Shown one piece after another: positions 1-12,298 of a stretch of 64,000 nucleotides of DNA. This DNA comes from Begonia masoniana (Eukaryota; Streptophyta; Magnoliopsida; Cucurbitales; Begoniaceae). The notes beneath the pieces were generated by a model. That model was not told the origin of the DNA. It saw only the letters and a list, made by a program, of their open reading frames with translations, and ran no database searches. The stretch spans positions 27,588,148 to 27,652,147 of the forward strand of contig CM039510.1 of assembly GCA_022432975.1 (NCBI GenBank), read 5' to 3'. The translations under genes were made by a program, and so were the position numbers. How positions within the stretch are numbered: position 1 is the first letter of the stretch; the number at the start of each line of letters is the position of its first letter.

Positions 1-376
1 TAAAATAAATTTTGATAAATTTTACGACTCGTTTTCGGGTTTTTCAAACCCTCGATTTTTGTTGGAAAACGTGCCTAAAATACATTTAAAATACGTCAGA
101 AAATGTCGGGTTAAAATAATTTGGAAATATAAAATAATTTAAAAAAAAAAAAAAAAAATTGGGTAGGGGCGCTGCTGGGCGCCGCGCGCCCCCAATGCGC
201 CCCGCGCGTGCACCGAACCCTATGCGTGCTTCGCGCATGCCATGGGCGATCGATCGCCGCCCAACGGCGATCAATCGCCACCCGCTCTGTTTTCTTCCCA
301 AAAACGCACCCTATGGGCGATCGATCGGCGCCCAGTGGCGATCGATCGCCACAAACACAATTTTTTTTTTCCCAAA
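1..376. repeat. LTR fragment with GCGATCGATCGC palindromes
   Basis: This is non-coding DNA with an A-tract at about 141-158. A GC-rich stretch from about 165 to 352 carries at least four copies or variants of the palindrome GCGATCGATCGC (near 246, 262, 316 and 339). The same cluster type lies near the 3' ends of the LTRs at 59224-61540, 57901-62544 and 63423-64000, so this is probably the tail region of a related LTR that begins outside the window. Gypsy-1 is inserted directly after it at 377. The ORFs that can be drawn through it are low-complexity artefacts. Confidence 0.55.
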
Positions 377-1055
377 TGTAACACCTAGTTCTATAGAACT
401 AATTATTTAATCTTTTAATTAATGGTACACTTTACATGACAATAATAAATGTAGGGTTAATAGATGACTAGGCAAGTGCATAAAAGTAATTAGAAATTTA
501 AAAGTGGATAACGTATTTAAGGAAAGAGGTTTTGGATTTAATGAACTGTAGCCGCCACCATTCCCCACTTTTTTCTCTTTCGGTCTTCAGCTCAAGCAGC
601 ATAGCTCTCTAGGCGATTTTTCTACTCGAATCTTCTCTAAACTAGGTGAGCCTTACTTTGATTTCTTGCTGTACTGGTAGCTATCGATGATTGGAGAGAA
701 TATAAGTGTGAGTTTTGTGAATGTCGTATGGGTAAGCTAGTTTGGGTTTTGTGGTAAATCGGGAATGTACAATGAACTAAGCTTCCAAACTAGTTTCCCT
801 AGATTTCTAGATAGATTAGAATAAGGCTTAGTAGAAATCTGATTAATATTCTGTTTATGACTTAGGTGAACAAAACTTCTGAAGTAGTTTGAAACCGAGC
901 ATTTCCAGGAGAGCCAGGTAAGTGAATTTTGCTTGAGCCTTCGGGCCTACGTCACAAAATAGTAGGATTATGTGTGTTTGAATATTTTTATGTCATGCAT
1001 CGTATTTTGAAAATATGCGAAAATGAATTTATATGAAATGACATGGTAAGGAATG

Positions 1056-1262
1056 AACAGACTGTAACAGTTGTTAAGGAAACTAATCTGCCCTTTAATC
1101 AAGAGAGAGAATGTATGACTTTGGGGGAAGTGATCCAAACCTCAATTTCACAGAGGGATCTGAACAGTTGTTAAGGGAACTAATCCGCCCCTTAATCAAG
1201 AGAGAGGATGTATGACTTTGGGAGAAGTGATCCAACTCCAAATTTCACAGCGGGATCAGATC
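1056..1262 (+). repeat. Tandem duplication inside gypsy-1 5' LTR
   Basis: Two adjacent copies of a segment of about 105 bp begin with AACAGTTGTTAAGG and include the words CTTTAATCAAGAGAGA (first copy) or CCTTAATCAAGAGAGA (second) and GTATGACTTTGGG. They differ at a few positions. The truncated 3' LTR retains only the beginning of one unit (about 7868-7926). Confidence 0.85.
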
Positions 1263-1784
1263 AGAAACGAATGCATATACAACTGAGATGAGAAAGTAGA
1301 AACTGCATGTTTAGGAGTTTATGTTTCAGCATTTCTTTCAATTACTGCTTTACTTACTTAGCAATAGGCTAATAGATGAGTTTTGTGATGTAGGTGAAGA
1401 AGCCTCAGAAGGTGTGTTCTCTGAGCATGTTGACGACTAGGCTGATTAGGGGAGCACTTCAATGCCACGGATTGGTGATTCTGATGAGGCGGTTTAACTG
1501 GTGTTAGTAGATGAGAAGGTTTAGTGAACTATGATTCAATTTAAATATATTAGGAGTTTTAGTGACAATAGTAGTTTTGGATGTTTTGGATACAATCTGA
1601 GACTTTTTCTAATAATGATACTCTGTTAGTTCTTTTAAAGTGTTCTTTACCAAATTTTGAAGTAATACACGGATTTAAGTAGTTTTGAATGATTTTTTAG
1701 TAAAATGCTCAAGTTCTTTTGGTAGTCAGAGTTTTCTTTGTTTATAGTGAGATTGTTGCTATGTTGTTTTCGTTGAGTATTTTG

Positions 1785-2290
1785 ATCTGTCGGTAGATGA
1801 TGTCTATCGGCAGATGTTGAGTATTTTTGATCTATCGGTAGATGATGCCTATCGGCAGAAGTTGAGAGTTTTGTCTATCGGTGAATTTAGTCCATCGGTG
1901 GATGTGAGTATTAGAATTTGTCATTTTGTAATCTGAAGATGTCTTCAAAAAAAAAAAAAAAGAGGCCATCGGAAGATGTCTTCAGTAGAAGCCATCAGTA
2001 GATGTCTTCGGTATAAGTCTTTAGTAGCTTTGTCGCTTTGGTAATCGGATGATGTAGGAAGAAATTTGTCGTTTAGTGATCGGTATATGTGGGAAGTAAT
2101 TTGTCGTTTAGTCATCGGTGGATGTCGTGTATTAGACCTATCGGAAGATGTAGTAGAGGTGTTGTCGTTTAGTGATCGGTAGATGTAGGAAGTAGTTGTC
2201 GTTTAGTGACCGGATGATGTGCTCTGTTTTATTTTGTGATTAAAAGACTTTCTTTTGTCGTCTAATGACCAGACGATGTAATCAGTTTTC
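1785..2290 (+). repeat. Cluster of CGGTAGATG / GTCGTTTAGTGATCGG motifs
   Basis: This holds about 15 short, irregularly spaced motifs of two linked kinds. One is ATCGGTAGATG or ATCGGCAGATG. The other is GTCGTTTAGTGATCGG, seen near 2070, 2107, 2164 and 2200, with a variant near 2260. It occupies the 3' part of the gypsy-1 LTR, downstream of the TATA-like box. The same long motif occurs in reverse orientation in the Sirevirus-like LTR (about 16200-16320) and in related form in the gypsy-2 LTRs. Confidence 0.85.
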
Positions 2291-2507
2291 TCTTTCTCTT
2301 TCAACCAACTGCCTTGAATATTTTAATTTTCAGTAAAGATTGTTTTTTTTTTAATTTTATGTGATGATTTTTTTGCTGCAAGTTTTAACGTTTTAAGAGT
2401 CAAAATCTTGATCATTGGATGAAATTTTAAATTTTTCTCAAAAGTCATGGTTCGGTTCAGTATTATGAGTAACGAACCGGGCTTATATAATTCGGGGTGT
2501 TACAGTA

Positions 2508-2519
2508 TGGTATCAGAGA
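2508..2519 (+). other. Primer binding site of gypsy-1
   Basis: TGGTATCAGAGA lies 3 nt after the LTR end. It differs from the standard initiator-tRNA-Met complement (TGGTATCAGAGC) only in the last base. Confidence 0.85.
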
Positions 2520-2658
2520 CATTCAGTTAAACCTTTCAAAAGATTATTCATCAGTGCCGATTGCCGCATGGGAGTACTCCAACAACTGTAAGTGTTTATG
2601 TTAACTTTAGTTATTAGATATTTATGACAGTAGTTAACCTTGAACAGGAGTATAGAAA

Positions 2659-4222
2659 ATGGCTAGACGATCAGGAAGACCAAGAGTACCAAGAGAGATG
2701 CCCAACTTAAGAGCTGAGGAAGATCCTAGCGTGATTAGGTAGCTGACAGATCTGGTGCGTCAGCAAACAGACTTAGTGTTTCAGTAGTCCGATCAGTTAG
2801 GTGTGTTGTTGAACCGAGAGGTACAGGGAAGTGCCAACTCGAGTTCTAGCAATGAACATTCTGGAGATAGATTCAGGAGGCTACAACCACCCACGTTTGT
2901 TGGACAGTCGTCTGATCCGGTTATTGCTGAAGGGTGGCTTAGAAAGATTGAGAGTATGTTTAGGTGTGCCAACATTGGAGAGGGATACAAGGTCACGTTG
3001 GCAACATTTCATTTGGCTGGTGATGCTCAACTCTGGTGGGAAACAATAGAGACCACCACTGATGTATTGGCGATGACTTGGTCACAATTCAAGGACATTT
3101 TCTATGAGAAGTATTTTAGCAGCACTGTCCAAACTGCAAAGAAGTTGAAATTTCTGAACTTGAAGCAGACAGGGTCTGTGGCCGAGTACAGTAGGCAATT
3201 TGAGTCCCTGTCCAGGTTTGCTAGATATTTTGCTCATAGGGATGAGGATAAGGTGTTCCAATTTGTGCATGGGTTGAAGCCGGAAATTTACCGAGGAGTT
3301 AAATTTTTGTGGTATTAATGGCTTGACATTTAGTGAAGTTGTGTCCACTGCTCTGGAAGTGGAAGAAGCTGAAAGGAAGTGTGCTGGACCAAAAGAGGTT
3401 CCACAAAAGTTTGTCCAGCCACACCAGCAAAGAGGAATGAAGAGGCCCAGTGAAGGCCAGAATAGCCAAGGAACTAGGGGGAAAATACAGAATGCCAGGA
3501 AATTTTCCCAGTGTCCTAAGTGTTTGAAGAATCACCCGGGCGAGTGCAGGTTGGGCTTTGGGAAGTGTTTCAACTGTGAGGAGATTGGACACACGATCAG
3601 AGAATGCCCAAAGCCTAGAATTACCAAATGCTACAATTGTAACAAGGTCGGCCATATTAGCAGAGACTGCCCAGCTTCTAAGAGTGGTCCGGCCATGATT
3701 AAACCGAGGATATTCTCCATGATGGAGTCGGGTGAGGAACAGCCCGCTGTTGTGTCAGGTATTATATTGATCAACTCTGTGCCTGCTTTTACCATATTAG
3801 ATTCTAGTGCAACTCATTCATTTATAGCATCTGCATTTGCTGTTAAGTTAGATGTACAGTTTACCCCTTCCATGCATGTGTTTAATGTTGCATTACTCTC
3901 TGGTGAACGCATGCACTCTAACCAAGTGATACTTGACAATGATGTGTTAGTAGGGAACGTAAATCTACCTGCTGATCTTATTATTATGAATATAACGGGA
4001 TTTGATGTAATCCTAGGAATGGACTGGTTGTTTAAACACCACTCCACGATTGATTGTAGGACTGGAATAGTTTGTTTCCAACCCCCTGGTAGTTTGAAAC
4101 ATACCTTTCAAGCTTCAAGGAAGAGTAAGAAAATGTCTGTGATGACTTCAATTAACACTAGACCTTCCCCATGTGGAGAGTATTCGTGCTTCTTAGCTAG
4201 CGTTTTAGACACACAACTGTAG
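2659..4222 (+). pseudogene. Gypsy-1 gag-protease, broken
   Basis: The likely original start is the ATG at 2659. The frame then meets TAG stops near 2740 and 2787, reopens at 2803, and changes frame near 3300-3330. The first part carries the gag retrotransposon domain (the stretch around LWWETIE and YFSSTVQTAKKLKFLNLKQ). The second part (3323-4222) carries two CCHC zinc knuckles in tandem, CFNCEEIGHTIRECP and CYNCNKVGHISRDCP, then an aspartic protease. The protease active site reads DSSATHSF instead of the usual DTGATHSF, so the glycine of the catalytic triad is lost. In life it would supply the particle shell and the maturation protease. The frameshift and stops mean it is not functional. Confidence 0.92.
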
Positions 4223-7146
4223 GGGAGACAAATCCATAAAATGTCTTAGTTGTCCAAGACTTTCCTGAAGTATTCTTAGATGACCTTATTGGTTTGCTGC
4301 CAGATAGGAAAATTGAATTTGTTGTAGTTGTTTACCTCGGCACCGAGCCCGTGTCTAAAAATCCATATAGGCTAGCACCAACAGACCTAAAAGAATTAAA
4401 GAAGCAGTTGGAGGATCTGTTGGAGAAAGGGTTCATACGTCCTAGCTTTTCACCGTGGGGTGCACCTGTCTTTTTTGTCAAAAAGAGGGATGGATCAATG
4501 CGTATGTGCATTGATTATAGAGAATTGAATAAGTTAACTGTCAAGAACAAGTATCCATTACCAAGGATTGATGAGCTATTTGACCAACTCCGTGGTGCAC
4601 GAGTTTTCTCTAAGATTGACCTAAGGTCAGGTTACTATCAATTGAAAGTCAAAACCGAAGATATCCCAAAGACTGCCTTTCGCACAAGATATGGACATTA
4701 TGAGTTTTTGTTTATGTCCTTTGGGTTAACAAATGCACCAGCAGCCTTTATGGATCTTATGCATAGGGTGTTTCACGAGTATTTGGATAAGTTTGTCATT
4801 GTGTTTATAGACGACATTTTAATTTATTCACGTAATAATGATGAACATGCAAGGCATTTGAGTTTAGTGTTAAAAGTATTGAGACAGCACCAACTGTATG
4901 CAAAATTTTCCAAGTGTGAGTTTTGGCTGGACAGAGTTCAGTTCCTTGGTCATGTGATCTCTGGTGATGGAATATCTGTCGACCCAGCCAAGGTTCAAGC
5001 AGTCAAGGAGTGGCCCCAACCGAAGAATGCTGCAGATATTCGAAGTTTCCTTGGACTTGTAGGATATTACAGGAAGTTTATTGAATGATTCTCAAAGATT
5101 GCAACACCCCTCACTCAGTTAACTAGGAAAAATACGAAGTATGTGTGGACTGAGGATTGTGAGCATAGTTTTCAGACTTTGAAACAAAAACTGACCAATG
5201 CTCCAATTTTGACCCTTCCTGTTGACGATGGTAAATTTAGCATTTACTATGATGCATCCAAGATTGGACTTAGCTGTGTCTTGATGCAAGAGGGAAAGGT
5301 AATAGCTTATGCCTCTAGACAGTTGAAAACTCATGAGAAGAATTACCCTACACATGACTTGGAATTAGCTGCAGTGGTATTCGCACTCAAAATTTGGAGG
5401 CATTACTTGTATGGACAAACTTGTGAAATATTCTCGGACCATAAAAGTCTAAAATATATCTTCACACAGAAGGAATTAAACATGAGGCAACGTCGATGGT
5501 TGGAATTTGTAAAGGATTATGATTTTGAGATTAAATACCATCCCGTCAAAGAAAATATTGTGGCAGATGCTTTGAGTAGAGTGACAACTCCAGCCTCAAC
5601 CCTGATTCTTGACGTACCATTAGCCTTAGAGTCTGAATTCCAAAGGTTTAACCTAGAAGCAGTGCATAGTGTGTCAGCCATGCTTACTGCAATATCCTTA
5701 AGACCTACCATTCTTGAAAGAATAAAGGAAGCCCAGATAAATTATGTAGAGTGCAACAAGTACAAGTTAAGCATTGATTCTACGGACAAATCAGATTTTA
5801 ACTATTCTACTGATGGAATCCTTAAGTTTAGAAATAGATGGTTTGTTCCTGCTATAAAAGAACTTCGAGATGAAATTCTTTCCGAAGCACATTATTCTAG
5901 ATTTTCTGTCCACCCTGGGAGTACGAAGATGTATAAAGACCTCAGACAAAATTATTGGTGGCCATGTATGAAGAGATGTGTGGCAGAGTATGTAGGATTG
6001 TGCTTGATTTGCCAGCAGATTAAAGCTAAACATCAGAGACCCTCAGGAACATTACAACCTTTACCAGTTCTTGAATGAAAATGGGAACAAATAACGATGG
6101 ACTTTGTTGTGGGATTGCCTAGAACAACAAAGGGACATGATGCAATCTGGGTAATAGTTGATCGATTAACCAAATCCGCCCACTCTCTGCTATTAAGGAT
6201 GACATACTCGATGGATCAGCTTGCTGATTTGTATGTGCAAGAGATTGTTAGGTTACATGGAGTTCCAGCTACCATAGTTTCAGACCGAGATTCTCGATTC
6301 ACATCTAAGTTTTGGAAAAGTTTGCACAAGGCTATGGGAACACAGCTCAACTTTAGCTCAACTTTAGCACAACCTTTCACCCTCAAACAGATGGACAATT
6401 CGAGAGAACTATTCAGACCTTAGAAGATATGCTCCGTGCATGTGTTTTAGATTTTTAAGAATCTTGGAGTAAATACTTGTCATAGTGGAGTTTTCCTATA
6501 ATAACAGTTTTCAGGCAACAATAGGAATGACACCTTATGAGGCCTTGTATGGACGGAAATGTAGATCACCTTTGTACTGGGATGAAGTTGGTGAAGCACA
6601 GTTGCTCAGTCCCGTCATTATACAACAAACTGTAGAGAAGGTTGCCCTCATCTGCCAGCGGATTTTGATAGCTCAGAGCCGACAGAAAAGTTATGCTGAT
6701 AAAAGACGTAGGGAATTAGAGTTTGATGTAGGCGATGAGGTGTTTCTCAAAGTATCACCATTCAAAGGAGTTGTGAGGTTTGGAAAGAGAGGCAAGTTGA
6801 ACCCTATATTTATTGGACCCTTTTCAATTTTAAAAAGGATCGGGAAGGCAGCTTACGAGTTACAGCTACCCACCTCTATGGAAGGAATCCATAATGTGTT
6901 CCATGTATCTATGTTGAAGAAGTGTGTACGAGATCCATCACAGATTGTGGAACAGCAGAGTATTGAAGTTCATCCTACCCTTGCATATGAGGAGAAACCA
7001 GTAAGGATCCTAGACTATGCTATGAAGGTGTTGCGCAACAAAGAAGTTCCTCTGGTGAAAGTTTTATGGCACAACCAGAACATAGAGAAGACAACCTAGG
7101 AGCGCCAGCAAGACATGATGGACCAACATCCGGAATTATTCAGGTA
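4223..7146 (+). pseudogene. Gypsy-1 pol: RT, RNase H, integrase, chromodomain-like tail, broken
   Basis: Reverse transcriptase runs from about 4294 to 5086, with the catalytic motif [10 protein letters not shown] near 4800. The frame is interrupted by TGA at 5086 and again at 6076 but continues through RNase H ([13 protein letters not shown], about 5250) and the integrase HHCC zinc finger (about 5890-6030), then the first two acidic residues of the integrase core ([18 protein letters not shown]). Near 6345-6370 the word CTCAACTTTAG is repeated in tandem and the frame is lost. Coding resumes in another frame at 6485 and continues to a TAG at 7097. The C-terminal part (ILDYAMKVLRNKEVPLVKVLW) resembles the degenerate chromodomain of Tekay elements. 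It is non-functional. Confidence 0.93.
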
Positions 7147-7169
7147 CTGAATTTTGAGGACAAAATTCT

Positions 7170-7185
7170 TTTAAGGAGGGTAGAT
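7170..7185 (+). other. Polypurine tract of gypsy-1
   Basis: The purine-rich stretch TTAAGGAGGGTAGAT lies directly before the 3' LTR, downstream of the conserved GAGGACAAAATTC word typical of the gypsy 3' end. It would prime plus-strand DNA synthesis. Confidence 0.8.
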
Positions 7186-7926
7186 TGTAAAACCCGGTTC
7201 TATAGAACTAATTATTTAATCTTTTAATTAATGGTACACTTTACATGGCAATAATAAATGTATAGTTAATGGATGACTAGGTAAGGACATAAAAATAATT
7301 GGAAATTTAAAAATGGATAACGTATTTAAGGAAAGAGGTTTTGGATTTAATGAACTGTAGCCGCCACCATTTCCCTCTTTTTTCTCTTTTGGTCTTCATC
7401 TCAAGCAGCAGAGCTCTCTAGGCGATTTTTCTACTCGAATCTTCTCGAAACTAGGTGAGCCTTAGTTCGATTTCTTGCTGTATTGGTTGCTATTGATGAT
7501 TGGAGAGGGTATAAGTGTGAGTTTTGTGAATGCCATATGGGTAAGCTAGTTCGGGTTTTGTGGTAAATCAGGAATGTACAATAAACTAAGCTTCCAAACT
7601 AGTTTCCCTAGATTTCTGGATAGATTAAAATAAGGCTTAGTAGAAATCTGATTAATATTCTGTTTATGACTTAGGTGAACAAAATTTCTGAAGTAGTTTG
7701 AAACCGAGCATTTCCAGGAGAGCCAGGTAAGTGAAGTTTGCTTGAGCCTTCGGGCCTACATCACAAAACAGTAGGATTATGTGTGTTTGAATATTTTTAT
7801 GTCATGCATCATATTTTGAAAATATGCAAAAATGAATTTATATGAAATGGCATGGTAAGGAATAAACAGACTGTAACAGTTGTTAAGGGAACTAATCCGC
7901 CCCTTAATCAAGAGAGAGGATGTATG
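7186..7926 (+). repeat. Gypsy-1 3' LTR, truncated (741 bp)
   Basis: It matches 377 to about 1206 of the 5' LTR with scattered substitutions, including its first bases (TGTAAAACCCGG against TGTAACACCTAG). The predicted donor (7455), 52-nt microexon (7675-7726) and GTAAGT donor (7727) are retained. It stops at 7926, where TGTAACGACCC begins. Confidence 0.92.
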
Positions 7927-10174
7927 TGTAACGACCCTTACCCGTACCCTAATTTTCCGTACAAATTTTTCATTTTATACGTACAAACTTTAAATCTAAC
8001 TTCCGAGCGGAAATAAAACCTTTAGAGTCGGAATTGAAATTGTTAACGGCGTTTGAAAATTCCTTTGAAAACTATATAAAATAAACTTAAACTATTAAAA
8101 GCGCTTTGAAATTCATTTTTGCATTCGTGCTTAGAAAACAATGCATGAACATGCTTGATACATTAACTATAACAAAACAATGAAAATAAAGCATTAACAA
8201 TCTACACACTAAACATTCTATAACTTAAAATATCCTAACTACCCAAGCTGTCTACCCGATCACAATCTGTCTCCAAATTCCTCAATCGACTCAATTCATA
8301 CGGTGTAGGCCAAGACGGCCAAACAAGTCACAGAGACTTACCTCGGGTCCTTAGCAAATGAATTTAGCTTGACGAATCTCTTTTTGTCACTTGAAACCTA
8401 AAGCACACCAACTTAAAAATCAATAACTCCAATCGAAACATCTCAATGTAATTAGTTTTAAAACCGAACATCAACAATTCCAAGCCATCTAATCCAACAA
8501 GAACATAAACATGTGTGGCACTTTAAATGAAGCATTTCAAACCAACACAAGTAAATCAATTGACTTTAATCATAAAAACTAAGATTCTAGCTCGAAACAT
8601 GAACCAATTTTGAAAAATTATAACTTCATCTACAAATGTCGAAACGGCTTTATTTCAAAGGCCACGGCTTCCTTAAGGTATCTAATTTAACCCACAAAAA
8701 TAGTTTTGCGAGATAAAATCAGAAGGATGGTCAAAATGCATTGGAACAGTGAACTGCCCGGAATTTTGTTTTACCATTTCACTTAAACTTTGAAAATTCA
8801 TAACTTCTCCAATTCTTATCCGATTTCAATGATTCAACATGCTATAGAATCCTTAAAATGTCTAGTTTAACATGGTGGAGTCTATTTGCCAAATATCTAT
8901 CTCAGTTAGCGCCAGAAAATCAAAAACCGAACTGACCGCGGAAATTTTCCAGTTTTTACACAACAACTTCAAAAATTCATAACCAAATCAATTCTTAACG
9001 AAATCGAGTGATTCAAGTTGCTATGGACTCCTTAGAATGTCTACTTTCTAATGGTAAAACTCATTTATCAAAAGCCATTCACATATACTGGCAGAAAAAC
9101 TAAAACCGAAACTGCTCTGTTTTTAAATCCTTACTTTTTGTCCAACTTCGAAAATTCACCATAAATCGTACACATATCCGAATTCAATAATTCAAAATGT
9201 CACAGAATCCTTACAATGTCTAATTTAACATAGACTTATTCATTTATTGAAAATCAAACCCAATAAACGGCAGAAAATCAAAAACCGAAGCTGCCCTAAC
9301 CTTTTCCAGTTTTTGTACATTAAATCATCAACCAATATCCATCAATTTACCAATGACCATCCAAAAATCAAGAAAAATCCAACAATACATCCAAATCTCA
9401 AAACCCTAAACACTTAAATCTCTAAAAGTCGATAACTAAAGCCGGAAAACGCTAGAGACTTACCTAGAATCGCGAGGGAAAGAGAAAACGTGAAGAACGT
9501 TTGATGATCGGAGTGGAGGAATCGGCCGATTGAAGCTCGTCGCCGTGGAGAAGCTTGAAGTCGCCAAGAGAGGGGGAACAAATTCCTCTCTGGAATTTGC
9601 GTGAGGGAGAAGAAGGGCTTTGCCCCTTTTTAATTAATTAAATTGCAAAAAGACAAGTTTGCCCTTCCATTGAACTTTTCGTTTATCCTATTATTCGTCT
9701 ATCGATTCGGTTTCTCTAAAATTTCCTTATTTCACCAATAATTCCAACTTATTACTAGGGCTCTAATAAAACCTTCTGTTTGTCAGACGGATTTAATTTA
9801 CTATTTTTACGAATTAAATCGCTATAGGGGCGAAAACGGAAACTTTACCGTTTCACCATCGATTGGGATTTCAAAAATTCTCATCTTTCCCCTAAAATTC
9901 CTATAAATCATAAGGGTTCCATTAAAAGTCTCGATTCGCAAAACGGACATATTTCAATTATTTACAAAATTACCTCTTATAGCGGAAATCGAACACTTGG
10001 GCGTTATACTGTCAATTTGGATTTCTGAAATTTCCTTATTCTTCTAAAATTTCTCATTAATTACTAGGGCTCTAACGAATCTTCCCGTTCGTAGAACGGA
10101 CTTAATTTGATATATTTACGAAAATAGCATTCATATGCAGAAAATCGAAAACCCGATGAAAACCGGGTGTTACA
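7927..10174 (-). repeat. Gypsy-3 3' LTR (2248 bp)
   Basis: On the minus strand it starts TGTAACACCCGG and ends GGGTCGTTACA. It contains the shared leader landmarks of this LTR group: CGAG|GTAAGT (donor at 8341-8340), followed by GGCCTACACC (complement at 8302-8311). Its length agrees with the two solo LTRs on the right of the window (2317 and about 2322 bp). It contains a roughly repeated series of AT-rich segments (about 8590-9310) with the recurring word AGAAAATCAAAAACCGAA. Confidence 0.82.
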
Positions 10175-12298
10175 TTCTACCCACCTTAATTGAAATTTTG
10201 TCCCCAAAATTTGACTTAACTTATAGTCCTCAATATTATCGTCTTACGCCTTGTGGCTTTATTCTTCATCTTACAGTCCCTCTGTTCTTCTTCTGCGTAT
10301 CTTTCCTCCCCAAAATTTCAAATTTCTCTTTAAAAATTTGATCCGATCTATACCTGATATTAAGGTTTCATGTCTCGTGGCCCTATACTTCGATTCACTA
10401 TCGTCCCGTTCCTCTCGAGCCTCTTCCTCCTATCTCTCCAAAACTCGTATCTCTCTTTAAAAACTCTAATCATATTACACTTAGGGTCAATCTCTATAGT
10501 TCTGAACTAAATCTCATAAACCAAATGACACATAATTAGTCTTCTGATCACATCCACCAGTTTGATTTGACTAATCACGTCCTTGGTTAGGCATCGCACG
10601 CTAATAAATCCCTAAATCTCCAATTTGAACAACCTAACTGCATTACTATGCACGAACAAATTCTCATATACGTTGGCTTCCACTTAATTCATCCATGAGT
10701 TAAGCTTCCTTATCCTTCTGACTTGGTCTTATATTCGAGCTTCCTCGATTGAAGCCAAATTCAAGTCCTCAATTTTCCTAACAAAGCACTTCAAGGTTTT
10801 CTTCCATCAAAATTTCTCTTAGCCATTTCTCTATATCGCATCTATGTACAAACTTCCTAACGTCAGTTAAATCGAATATCGTCTAAAATTCTTCCAACCC
10901 CTGGGCTGTAACCTAAACTCCTTCGTAATACATCGACTTTGCCCGTAGTCGGAATGCACGCCCACTCAAGTTTCTACATTTTCTCTAGTAATAATCCCTT
11001 ATAAACTATTTTACCTCTAGTACTCTTCGGTCACATGTCTTCTTAAACAACTCGCCAATCGCCGGCGACTATTTCAGTGTAGGCTTCTCAACCAGGTTCC
11101 CATTGCTATACCTTGCAAACTAAATCATCAGAATACCTCAAGGTTTCAACAAGTCCAACTGGTACTAACGTCGCTATTCTCTTAAAATCCTCGTTCCTTT
11201 ATGAATAAAATCCTATAAACATCGCATTCCCTTCTAAGTTACCTCTACAAGCTTCCATGTTAGGTTCTTAACTGAAATTCTCATACTACCTACATTACAC
11301 TCATTTGTCCAACTTAAATTTTTATTGACTCTATGTACTATCAAGTCCTTAGGTTTTGCCATTGGTTTGCTTCAATTATAATTCTAACCTTAAGTCATTT
11401 ATGTATTCATTGGCATTGACTTGTCAAACATAAGTCGAACCTTTGAGACTCTTCCAACTTAGGCTCGATTCTAAGTGTACTTAAATGGCTCCTGAGTAAT
11501 TTCTCGTTCTCCTTATTCGACAAGTCGCGAATTTCACAAATCACCCAACTTTAAAACACTATACTAGACTTCCAATCTTAACCCTTCGTTTAATTCAATG
11601 ACCCCCTTCATTTATTCCCAATACCTCACTAGGATCCCTTCGAAGTTACTAAATGGTTTACCCTCTTTCGTTTCTCATAGCCAGGGTTCTAAATATTCTA
11701 CTTTATTTCCTTGCAACGATTTATCCAACGATTGTCTTGTTAGCAGACTTGTTGCAGATAAGTTTACATCATAAATTCACATTTCCTCAAATTCTAAAGT
11801 CTTACCCCTTTGCTTTCTAATAATTTAGAACATCTCTTTATTTTCTTCATCAGTATTGGTCGGCGAGAACACCCCTACAGAGTCATTCAGATCTTACGTC
11901 CACGACTTGTATCGGTCCACTACGTCCTCCAAAACCACAACCATAATGGCCTCAATAAGTTATACCTAAGCTTTTATCATTCTCTTTGATTAGTCTTATC
12001 CTAGAATTTCCAAGGGTTGGTCAACTAGGTAAAGTCCCTATCTATTTAAAGGTCAATTCTCATATCTAGTGGTAACCAGACTTTAAGTGCACAGTTCTTG
12101 TGGTTAAGTCGGGCTAATCCTATTACTGCATAACTCTCCTTTTTATAAGGTCTATGTCGTCCTGTATTTAGTCTACAGTCTTCTCGTCGAAGTTCACCTA
12201 GCAATCCTTTTTACCCAACTCTTACTATTCCATTTTTTTTCCTCTATTTTCCAACCTACTTTGATCTATCGCACAATTATTACAGTGAAACCCTTATT
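10175..12298 (-). other. Decayed interior of gypsy-3
   Basis: A polypurine tract AAGGTGGGTAGAA (minus strand, 10187-10175) follows the gypsy 3'-end word TTTTGGGGACAAAATTT. The rest has no open frame of useful length and I could not recognise pol domains. Two diverged tandem units of about 130 bp lie at about 10230-10480; each contains a TCTCTTTAAAAA word and a C/T-rich segment. Confidence 0.6.

Larger units (their letters stand above)
377..2504 (+). repeat. Gypsy-1 5' LTR (2128 bp)
   Basis: It starts TGTAACACCTAG and ends GGGTGTTACA. A TATA-like TATTTAA lies at 514-520, so transcription probably starts about 160 bp into the LTR and most of it is transcribed leader. Predicted splice signals are a donor at 646 (ACTAG|GTGAGC), an acceptor at 865, a 52-nt microexon 866-917, a donor at 918 (CCAG|GTAAGTG), and an acceptor ending 1393 (GTAG|GTGAAG). 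A box reading GGGCCTACGTCAC lies at 943-955. A tandem duplication of about 105 bp occupies about 1060-1262. The 3' third is a cluster of CGGNAGATG-type motifs. Confidence 0.92.
377..7926 (+). mobile_element. Gypsy-1: decayed Ty3/gypsy (Tekay/Del-type) LTR retrotransposon
   Basis: The order is 5' LTR (377-2504), primer binding site (2508), gag with two zinc knuckles, protease, RT, RNase H, integrase with a chromodomain-like tail, polypurine tract, and a 3' LTR from 7186 that stops at 7926. Both LTRs begin TGTAA and share the same first 740 bp or so. Long LTRs (2.1 kb) and a C-terminal motif of the ILDYAMKVLRNK type point to the Tekay/Del chromovirus lineage. The coding region has several stops and frameshifts, so the copy is dead. 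The 3' LTR ends exactly where the minus-strand LTR at 7927 begins, so the rest was lost to that insertion or to a rearrangement. No target site duplication can be scored. Confidence 0.93.

Noticed and set aside
1..410. Alanine/arginine-rich frames at the window start
   Set aside because: GC-rich palindrome cluster in an LTR fragment; no homology and no start context.
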